Shown here: piece after piece, positions 37,801-49,300 of the stretch | Numbering within the stretch: the stretch's first letter is position 1 | How the letters are laid out: each line of letters begins with the position of its first letter | Origin: Angiostrongylus vasorum | Taxonomy: Eukaryota; Nematoda; Chromadorea; Rhabditida; Metastrongylidae | NCBI GenBank assembly: GCA_018806985.1 | Contig: JADANN010000004.1 | Span: 62,001 to 126,000, forward strand | DNA length: 64,000 nt | Reading direction: 5' to 3' | The notes under the pieces: model-generated | What the model saw: the letters and a program-made list of their open reading frames with translations, nothing else | Database searches by the model: none | What the model was told of the DNA's origin: nothing | Position numbers and translations under genes: made by a program

Positions 37801-40314
37801 ATCATGCTCAGAAAAGTCCGTGATCTCCACTAAAATATCTATTAGATGAAATTAAATTACGGTGCAAAGCAGTTCCGTTCGGCGTCACGCTCTGCCCTCG
37901 TCTTGTACACTTCGAAAACGTCTTGGTTCGCATGCCCACGATTGGTTCTAGAAAAGCTAGTAAAAGTGTTTAAGTCGGAAGCAACACAGTGTTAAAGGGA
38001 AATTTTCACTCAACGACACAACGCCAGAAATCTGAATTCACAACACGAAGATTTCGCTAACCTGTCAAATTCCTTATTGATTAAGACGACCAAACTTCTA
38101 AATACCCCATTTAACACTACAAACACCATAATGAGCGAATTTTCTTCATTACAGTGACACCGGCAAAATTTGAATTAGTAAAGAAGACCTCGAAAAATTT
38201 AACGCTTCTTTCAATTGCTAGCTAACTGATTTTTTATTCTGCCGCTTTAGAAGTTTTGGCAGTGGACGTAGAATTTCTCGGGCTGAATTTGGAGGTATGG
38301 CATTTCGATTTAACTATTCTGCAAAACATAATTGTAAAATCCATGCACACCTCATCAAGTCTGCTTGGAAAACTGGGACTGGCATTGGATGAGTAGTAAT
38401 TTTGCACGTCAGCTAATCCGAAGCCGGAAGTTCTAGAAGAAAAAAGGAAAAGCTAAAATTATTACTTCAATTTACTTTAGGCACCGTAACCTGGTATCTT
38501 GATGAGCAGACACGTGTTGTTTGTGTAATAATCGTTTCATCCTAACTGATGTTTCAGCAGTTTCGCTTTCTTTAGAGGGTGAAGAAGTCAATTTGATGTA
38601 CATCCTATTCACTCGAATACTTCTACAGGCTCAGCAGAAAAAAAAACTTAAACTTATATTACACAAAATGTGCACAAAAAACAAGTGAAAACTCCATGGA
38701 AACAACTGTTTCCTGTGCGACTGAAATCTGACTTCTTCTTTCCGCTGAGGTGATTGAAGTTTTTGGCTAAGTAGATTTGAATCAACTTGACCTTTGTACG
38801 CTCTAAAGAAGGCGAAATCGCTGGAATGTTAGCCGTTGTGGAATGAAAATTGTGCTAACCACGTCGTGTTTGCTCATGAAGAAATCGGCAAATTATTAAT
38901 CAATGAGGAGCTTAGGAGAGAGCTGGTCACATAGATTACTACAAACTGGCCTGTTGTGAGTTTGACCTGTAGAGGAGCGATGTTCATCACGGAGTTCTCC
39001 AGTCTGAAAGCAAAGCTATTGTATGAGTACTCCGCATTTCCTCATAGGAGTAAATGAGGATTTCTGAAGAACAACAAGAAAAATTTGCCGGAAAATAGTT
39101 TCAATTATTCGCATTTAGGAGAAAAAATTCAAATAAAAAAGAACGCAGGGCCAGTGCAACAAGCTCATTCAAGGGGAATTCACATGGACTTGACGACGAC
39201 CACGACGACCACCCATGGAGTGCAAGGTGCTATATTGGACTTGACATTTTTTGTGTTAATGAAAATGGTGAAAATGAAAACGTTTTAAAGTATTAGTATT
39301 TTGATGCAGACCTCATACCAGCTACGGTATAACGAATGCCGACGAGATAATTAGCGGCTCCACAATGTTAACTTTTTATTCACTGCCTAATATTATTTCT
39401 CACGGCAGAGTATAATGTGAAATACAACCTTATGATGCAAAGATATCTGCAAAAATTGGACGTGAGACCAAATTCGAGCCCTTGAATACCTTTTCCGGGA
39501 GATCACGGGTTATCCACTGGACCACTGAGGCTGTTAACTTGCCGTTCTATCAGCCATTTGTTTTTCTTCCTAACGGTGCCATCAGCAATCAACCGTCAAT
39601 GGGAATGATGTGCTGAGTAGAAATTGGCATTGAATCCATTTAAGCTAAAGCTGTAGACGAAATCACAAAGTTATGTTTTTTATTTAGTGCTTAATATTTC
39701 GCTCCAGCCCTGCTATCTCAGGACTCTGGGGAGAATTGCTCGACTAGCATTCTACCACATTCAAGATGAAATGAAAATCCTCAAGCAACAACCCAAGCCA
39801 CACGTAAAAGTTGGAAGATCTTCGTGGACAGTGGATGCGAGGAAACGAATAGAATGTGAGAAATGCTGGGATCCGCACGATAGATGTGAAGACGGGTCAA
39901 ATAAAAAAGATATTTAGCGTTTGCTCGGCAAGCGCTTCTTCACTTGGGTCAACTTTACTCCACTGCACTGGTAAAATGTTGCATGCTTTAAAACAAACAA
40001 TAGCACCGTATCCCTTTCTACATTTTTACTTCGGAGAAAATTTTTAGCTGACTATTACTAGAAGGGTAGCAAGGGGTTCTCACATTCCTACTCTATCCAC
40101 TTTTCTCAAGATAACACTTTAAAGATCTGTATTTTTAAGGATAACTCTTAGAAACACTACTCATTCGGTAAAGGACACAAAAAAGAATAAAATCATATGC
40201 CTTTGATCATTCTAATTTTATGCAACCTGTAAATCGTTACTTTTGTCCCATTTTTGTGATGTCGTCCAGGAGGAGGAGACAGTGGTGTCTTAAATTCATT
40301 CTTGATGTTTCCAG
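25335..40314 (-). CDS. Unknown gene, 3' block with stop codon (exons 17-26 in window)
   Basis: Exons 40314-40227 ([16 protein letters not shown]) and 32039-31973 ([16 protein letters not shown]) were found because flanking phases demanded them; both fit exactly. Exon 38432-38349 uses a weak donor (GAGGT|GTGCAT); the stronger-looking site two bases upstream would break frame. Later exons are basic and Ser/Tyr-rich, with possible kinase or 14-3-3 type sites ([16 protein letters not shown]) and a cluster [13 protein letters not shown]. The last exon encodes about 112 residues ending WYDDHNMY and a TAA at 25337-25335. No canonical poly(A) signal lies close by; an AATAAA occurs near 24402, about 930 bases on. 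Confidence 0.8.
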
Positions 40315-43300
40315 CTGCCAGCATTTATTACTAATTTTAATAACTATAAATTCGCTTCTAATTTTTTTGAAATTTCACTTCTAAACAACTGCATGGAATA
40401 TGTCACTAGAAGACATGTTTGCTATGTGGATTGTTTGAAAATTATCTTAGTTCAAAATGGAAACTTAATTGATGTATATTTGATTCGTTTCTGGTACACA
40501 TGAATGGTGTTGTTATTCTGCTCAGCTTTATATGAGCAAATGGGGGAATACGCTTGTGATGGTCTATACTAATAATGTGCTTGTTTTGTTGGGCAGTTAT
40601 CCTACTTCAAAATCCCTAGATCGTTGTTTATTTTTGGTGGTTCTGGCTCATTGCTGTGGTGATACATGGTGAACATGGATCTACAAATCCAGATTGGAAC
40701 TATGCTACTCGGCTGCTATCGAATTGGCATAGATGTACGAAGGGCGTTGATCATCCAAGAATCCTAGTTGGCAGCACTCACAAGCAGTGTTTCTAGAAGT
40801 TCACACTACTGATGAGAATAAGTTGAGATGACGTCACAAAAATCGAAGCAAAATGAGGGAGTGCAAGTACGGTGGGCTACTGTATAACTTTATTTTCCTT
40901 TAACTATCGTTTAACGAAACTTGTAGCGTTCTTTATTTGAGAACCATACGTATGCAAAGTTTCTGCTTCACTGATGCATTTTTGGTTTGCCCGTGTAGCA
41001 AAAAATGCTCGAAGAAGATTTCAAGTGTGATGTGAAGGTATAATGCACAATTGCAAATTTCGAAAAATACAAGCTCTTCACATATATCCATGAATCATGT
41101 GATAAGTTCGGTACCATGAAGTGCTATAGATGAACGCACTAGTGGTGAACCATTTGAGGTGAAATTACTAATCACCAATAAGGATTTTAGGTTGGTTATT
41201 TCCGGCAACCAACGATCTAGCGCCAATGGTTGGGAGATGTTCCTAGGCATCGGGCTGCGATGTAGAGAGGCGGAATTCATACATCCAGCAGGGTCTCCCA
41301 AGCTGTGAAGGAGTCCGGCATTTCCACCCGGACGCCCAGCTAAGAGTAAACCAAAATGATGCCGAGATATTTGCAAAACTCCGGACTGCAGGTGTCTGCA
41401 GTGGGGAACGAACGCGCTATTGTCCTTTCCGGGGAGTAGCACGCTCACCACCACACCATGCGGGTTCTTCGTTTCGCCTGTCTCTCAGCTATCGATCTCT
41501 GCCATCAGTAATCACCAGCGCAGATACCTGCGGTACGGAGTTTTGCAAATATCTCAGCATCATCTCAGTTGTATTTCACATGGCACCCTGCCGTTAAAAA
41601 TTAGAGTAGGCAGTAAATGAAAAGGTTAAGATTAAGAGTAAACCATTAGCAGGATCCACCACCGTCCCAGTAATAAGCTAGTCGCATCTCCATCTGATCC
41701 ACGAGGGCGGCGACTGCCTGTGGTGGTGACGACCTCGGGCATGCTGACTTCGGGACTCCAGGGAACCACAACAACTAAACCAGCAGAACTCCAAAAAAAA
41801 TGGAACTTATGCTGGGGTCCACGCAACCAGTGAAGACGGGTCATACAAGTGTCCAAGTAAGCAAATAACTTTAAGAATGAAATAATATTCCGAAGAAGCC
41901 ACATTTACTCCGAAATAGAGCAAACTCTCCTCTATGGCTATACCAAATCTCAGCCTCTCAAATAGTCCAATCATTGGAAAAATTACCAACAATTGTCAAA
42001 AAAGCGACGTCGGACTTTGAGTGTTAGTAACAGGTGAGATGATTGAATGCATATTTGGTCTAGACGGATTGCCACCCTATCGATGCACCAAGTAAGTGTT
42101 GCTCTCCTTCCAGACAAGTCTGGTACCAATCTGCCGACCGCGGTGAGACCGAGAGCTCGGTGGGGTCGGGGCGGGGATCGAGCTAAAGTGCACAATAGTG
42201 CACCACTATCCTTTGGGTTACACGAGTGCACTCACCTAGCAACAATGAGGAATGAATCAGAATTGCTTCCATTGTTCTCAGATCGAATACAGATTTGTAA
42301 ACCATAGCTGATTAAAACCCAATTAATGGTAACCTACACCGAATCGACCTGGTGATAGTGGCCCATCGTCGTGCCTTCTGTAGTTGTCTTCGTAGTGACG
42401 TGAACGAGTGTAGTTCAACGGCGAATAGTCGGGTGGACCTGAATGAAGATTTCATATTTCATACTTCATGCTGCACACAAAAAAGAGGCGCTTTCATAAT
42501 TCAAGCTTAAGTAAACTGAATTTCGGAAAGACAAATATGTAATGCAAAAAATGCGCACAGCTCGGAAGCCCAGACGACTGTCGAATCCGTGATTAGCCTT
42601 TCGAAGGGATGATATCAACTTTGCCAAGAGAAAGTCAAACAAAGGACCTCGATGGTGTAGTGGATAACGCCTCGGCCCTCAGAAAGGGCAATCGCGAGGC
42701 TCAACTGTGCTTGCGAGTTTTGCTCTTATGTTAGCATCATTGTGGAAAGAATGTCATACCCGAGGGGCCATAAAAGGAACGTTTAAAAAGAAGTGAAATC
42801 AGTTTCCAATCACCTGCATGACGAGAATGGAAAGTATCGGACACTACCGAAGGATACCGTCCGGGCACGCCATGGGATAGTGGCAGATCTGGAAGAGCAC
42901 AACCTTCACCTGGTGACTGCTCAAAGACACCTTGAAGATTTTTTCTCGAGATCGTACGCTGTGCGGGGTTTGGAATTTCGACAAATTTTAAACACTCTTA
43001 GTAAAATTGTTAAATATTGACATCCGATTTTTTAAGCTTTCTTTTGAAGGTGACAAACCAATTTGCCTCAAAGAATATCTGAAACTTCGCCTAGCTTGAT
43101 GGTAAGAATATGTGCATGTCTTCACTTTCGCTTAACCACTACTAACTATTGAAAAAAATTGCAAGTGTTTCCATGAAATAATCTTTTAAACTGTCCAAAC
43201 AAACGAACGTAAGAAACGGTTCAAGAGAAAAACGTAAAATAGACGCCAATTCTCATCTCATTGCTAGAATCACTTTCCTTACTGTCTTTGAACTAATGTC

Positions 43301-46300
43301 TCAAAAACACTTCACTTGTCTTCAATGAGATCATATGCAGTCGTGAAATCAAATTTGGTTGAACCTTTGATTAGCCCTTACAGTCGTGTGCCCCATATGT
43401 TGCGAATCATGTTAAACAGAAAAAGAAATACTGCTGAGCCAGAACCAGGATACTCACCATCGTAGATGCTCTCGTACACCCGGTCAACAATCCTGAAATC
43501 AAACAAACCAGCATTGTGCGATGGTGGTTTTAATAGACGAAATGCACAAAAATCAACGCAACATAACACGACAGCGATTCAACATGACATTCAACACTGA
43601 AGCGGTTAGCTACCGTTGCAATTCGTCGAGACCTCCGACAGTGCGATTGCGAAGACGTCGTTCGCGACCTCTGCATCGAATGTACGCCGACGTTGTTTCG
43701 CAACTCCCTTTGCCTCGTATACTGTAAGCCACAAAGCGTTGCAAATCACACCTTCCTACGGTAACACATTTCCTATTGAAGAAACTCGTCGTGAGATACG
43801 ACACGTGGCAAGGATGTGTTGTTAGTCAAAGCACAACAAAACACAATGCATTAGAACATTTAAAGCATTCACGATGTCATTAAGCTTAGAAAAAACTCAA
43901 AAAAGCTCCCATACACCACTTTTGCTATGTTTCCTTGCGAATAAGTACACACTAATATTTATAGCAGCACGAATACTCAGCGATATTATGGCAGTGGATT
44001 GCTAAATCTCAACAGCTTGGCTTCAGATATACTTTTGCAAGCCGTATGTTTAATGAGCAACACTTCAGATCCATCGTGAATATCGCTCACACCAAAGTTT
44101 TTCTTTGGCCTTGAAGTACAGTAGCAAAATAGTGGTCTCCAGTGGCTTTCACTTACTTCAAACCAAGCAGACTAATCCCTGTTCACTGGGACAGGAAACC
44201 ACGTTTACTTTAACTACACGACACATAGTCAACTGACGCTGTGATTTGAGACAGCCATAAACGGCTGGCTTGTTGATTCAGACGGAAGAGAGGGCTTGTG
44301 AAACAGAGACTAATCCATGTTCACTGGGACAGGAAACCACGTTTACTTTAACTACACGACACATAGTCAACTGACGCTGTGATTTGAGACAGCCATAAAC
44401 GGCTGGCTTGTTGATTCGGACGAAATAGAGGGTTTGTGAAACAGAGTCTAAACATTTCCTCAATCACATTTCTGTGACATAAACCATTCGGACTGTGAAG
44501 AACGAGCAAGTAAACTGACCGTGGTTCTTCCACTGTTGTGTTTCGTTGAGGCTCGGGAGATCCATCGTCATCTGTTTTAATAATTATCGCCTAAAAGTTA
44601 CTAATCAAAGACAACCATACCTGAATATTGCTACCTAAAACCATACTTCTGCGAAAGATACATGAACAAATAATCGCGAATATGTTTCTAACAAAGTAAG
44701 AAGTTTTTTTTTCCAAAATAGGACGTATTTTGGTTGCTCATGTTGTCCGCGTGTCCAAGGGCGCATGTGGCACAGTGGTCGAGGGCGCCCTGCAACACAC
44801 ACGTGGAATTGACCCAAGCGCCCATCGCTCACCAAACCTTCCATCCCTCCGGGGTCGGCAAATTGGTACCAAACTTGTCTGGGAGGATAGGAGCACTGGC
44901 TCTATACATCGGCAGGCCACCGCGAGTCATTGTAAAGGCCAGATATGCATTCAGTCACCTCCAAACGATGCTTAATTATGTCGAATGCATGGCGCTTCCC
45001 TCAGAAATAGATCAACTCCGAAATCTTTATACTTTATTTATTTATCCATGTTGTCCGAAGTGTTCCTATTTTTTCTTCGCGATGAACATTAATTTTTCTT
45101 GAACAGTTCACTTGAACATGGAAGTTATGCAGTGAAGGGCAGCATAATGAACTACACTATATGAGGTGAATCGATGGTTCGCCTATGCGATTTCTGTGTT
45201 ACATTTACACTCTGCGGAGGTACTCTAAGAAAAATAATGCTATCGTCACAATTAATAGAAAATACGAATGAGCTCGCCTAACATTCTTCGATAGTGCGAA
45301 AAAAGCTAAGATCTCGACAGTTACCAGGAAATGCCTGTCTCAGGAAAAAACGGGTTAATTCGCCACCATGGAGTACTAGGAGCCGCACGGAATTACTCAC
45401 GCACGAAAATTGTATTCGAAGAATTTGTGGCTAATTCTTATCAGCATATTGGTTCGGAGCTCCACACGTCACAAACCAAATTACAAGTTTCCAAATCAAC
45501 GAAGAACCAGCAATACAGTGTGGTTGCACAGAAAGGAGAACCACATGAGTTCGGAAACTATTGCTCAATAGTCCTGATGTGTGTCTTCTACAGGCTCATT
45601 AATCCACTCATCCTCAATAGAACTGGTAGCGTAATGGACGAAGCATCATCAACAGATTAACACAGTTTTGCTACGCTAGAAAACATTAACATAAGAGCAA
45701 AATCCATTGGAGCATTTTAGCGTTGGTTAGAGGTGCCGTGCAATGCAAATGGGTTCATTCCCGCGCCCCAAGGTCACCAAGCCTTGCATCCCGCGGGCTC
45801 GGCAAATTGGTGCGAGATCTGTCTGGCGGGATATCAGCAATGACTCGGTACATCGCGAAGCTACCACGGGTCATTATGTACGCCAGATATACATTTAGGA
45901 ACCTCTAACGATGCGTCGTGAGGTCGTATGCATGAAGCATCCCTTAGGGATTGATCAACGCGGAGAGAGTTATCTTTTCTGTTGTTTTATAGCAGTGATA
46001 AGAGATCGGTTTGCCTCACATCCATCGACTTTAAAAAGGCGCTCAGCTAAGTCGAAGAAGAAATAGTCATGGAAATTCTGGAGCGCCAAGACATTACTGT
46101 TCTACCTGAATTGCCAGAATTGCACCATTCTAAAGCGATATGACCATTGGCGTGAACAGAGGAGCTCGATAAGTTGATCCCATTTCACCAAAACCATTTG
46201 CACCTAATCAGCAGAACGCATGCTGAGAGTGGAAAGAGATAACATGATAAAGAAAGTTGGTAGACTGTGGCAAAAGATAATCTATGCCAGCGTATTAATA

Positions 46301-49300
46301 ATACAAACCATTATCCCTAAAGAACGAATGTCAATCACATTTGACACTGCTTGTAAAATTATGAAAAACTGTTCTACGGTCGAATCTCGAGAGAATGATA
46401 TTAGGGAGAAACGGATGCGTTTCATATTCCCCATTCACGCTTAACGAAACTATTTTCGAATGTTTTAAAAATCGGCTTTCATTGAACCTCTGCAACGATA
46501 ATCAACAACTCCCTAAATGGTTGAGCTAACACGAGGTTCGTATAAAACTTTACTCGGCCAATGTTATGGCGCTTATTCAGCCTAGGTTTCGGCGCCTTCC
46601 CCCTTCTCCAGAGCAGTGTTGATCCGAGTTGGTGATCCAAAGCTAGAGGTTGTCGCGATTTAGCGAGGAGTGCGTCCTATAGTAATCGGCACTTCATTTG
46701 CCATTCGGACTCCATGCGACAACGAACAATCACATCTCTATATCGACCAGCTGTGGACGACTCGGAACAATGCGGCTCTAAGGAAGGCGAAGGCGGAGGA
46801 ACGTTAGCCGACTAAAAGTTTTATATCAGTCTCCTTTTAGCTCGATTATGTAGAGAATTACTTTGGAATGGTCCAGCTTGTACGCATATATGAGTCGACT
46901 TCACGAGAAACCTAGTTCCAAATCGGAATACTAGAGAGACGAGTAGATTAAATGATTTTAAATACTATCCAAGATATAGCGAATGGAGAGTATTATTGAA
47001 CGCTCTACTCCACACTCACCTTTGGACTCTAGCCCTTCCTTTATCCCCTCTGACTCCATGATTCGCTCCACCTTAGCACAATCTTGAGTGATCTGGACAT
47101 TCTGTAAACGAGAGCAAAACTCGATGATCATCATTGAATGTGCTGTCGACAGGGTACCGCCAGTAGCATCCTTTATCACGCAAGCGGAACGTGAAATACG
47201 AAGCTCCGAACCCACATCGACAATCAAAAAGACAGTGCAATTGATGTGTATCAATGGCAATCATTAGGAGACAGCTGTTGATGACTGGGAGTCACAGGAT
47301 ATCAGGCTCTCGAAAGACACCATCTTGATAGTCAGAATTCTCTGCGAATATTAAGGAGGAATGATGCGCATCAAAAATTAAAGCGCACCTTACTCTTGAT
47401 CGCGAAAGGGGACAAAAAAGGGTGATTCGGGTGAAAACGTTTGAGAAAGTCATTTGCTAAAAAACGTCTCATAAAGAGCTGTCAAAAGAAAAATGTTTTT
47501 TTAGAAAAACAAGTGGACTCGCCTCTTTACTGTCAACAGCTGCTTCATCTATCCGTTGGTAGGGTTTCGGTTCTGATGGTGGCTCCATTCTGAATTCATT
47601 ATTCGCAACATAGTCTTTTGTCGGCATCGATGAAGACTTCGGCTCTGTAAAGAACAGCTTGAATCTCGACAACTTTTAGCTATTACGTGCTTCAGAAATA
47701 GTGTTGGCCGTGTCATTTTGGAGCTTGTTCCTTTGTTTGGTTTTATATCTTTATGTTTATATTATTAAAGGGGTAACATTAACACATATGTTTTTTGTGC
47801 CAATTTTCATTGGATCCAGTTCATTGCAACTGGAAAGGAAAAGTGCAAATTTAAACAGTTTTTTCAAATTCGAACTAAAATTTGGAACCATGGAAGCATG
47901 TGGCAATATCAATAACAATTGTTCACTAAACCACCGGGGTTTTTCTTTATACGACTTGGTTTTCACATCTACTCTGCGGATCCCAGCACTTCTCACGTCG
48001 GATTCGTCTCCTCGTATCCATCAACCACGAAGATCTTCCTTTACGCGTGGCCGCTTGAGGAATTTCATTTCATCTTAAATATCGTGGAATACTGGTCGAG
48101 CAATTCTCCCAGGAGCCCTGATACAGTCAAACTAGAGCGTTTACGATTGGATTGCAGAGAGTGATTTCTTCCCAGACAAGTCCGCAACTAATTCCCAGAC
48201 CCAGGAGGAAAGAGAGGTTTGGTGAGCCCCGGAGCGGGAGCGAACCACCTCGGTGCTCGTGATGAACAGCATCACTACCATTGTGCTATCCGCCTCCCAA
48301 GCAGCGTTTAGGTTTTAAAATTAGTTGGTATAGCCCTTCGATGTAAGTAGTTAATATGAATGAAGTTCCTGGTGACTAGCTGAAGTCGATGAATACGACT
48401 AGAAGACGTTTTCTGAAATAATATGATGGCAACGATTCGAGATCTTCTAAAAAGAAGTAAGCGTAGATACGGAGAATGTTCCGAAACTTCACCTAATTTG
48501 AGGGATCATTAGGAGAGGGCATAGAAAAAATTTCTTCATTTTCATTCCAATGGCCTAAATTAAACAACAAAAATGCATAAATATAAAAACGACCATAAGA
48601 AGGTCTTCTACAATAAAAGAGCGGAGTTGACGGCCTTAAATGCCTGAACTATCGCTGCGTGTACACAGTCAGAACTAAATGGCATGTTATGTGCGCATCG
48701 TTGAATATACTTCAGGTGACCTAAGATATACCTGGGACGTTCAATAAACATGGACTAGGACTTGAATGAAGAACTTAGTAAGAGGCAACGAGAAATATCG
48801 GCTGTGTTTAGGCCATTGATACATTCCGCTGATCTGTACGCTTATACTAATATGAAGAATGTTCGAGCGACGCCTGATGAACCAGAGTAAACAGTGTGAA
48901 ACTAAATGTGTCGCTTTCCTTTTCACCAATCGCAAGGTTGTTACGTTCGCTTCCGTAAAAAAAAACAATACAGCAGTACCTGACGTTTCGGCAGTATCGC
49001 TTTCTTCAGAGCATGGATAGGTATCCTGATACGCAATTTATCATGCCTAGTAAGAGAAAGGCAGTGATGGCAACTGCATGAGTTCAGGTACAATATATCT
49101 GATTTCTTTTAATATTTGTGAAGATGAATACGTTGAGGAAATAGGGCAGAGCTTTATGAATCCGTACCAACACACCAGCTTCTAAAGTCTTTTTGGATAA
49201 AGGCCAAGAATCCGAGAATGAATAGCAGGGAGGAATGCCCACAGATCACACGTGACCTCGCCCTTGTCTTTTCATCGACTTTTGATGTGGGATTGCGCAT

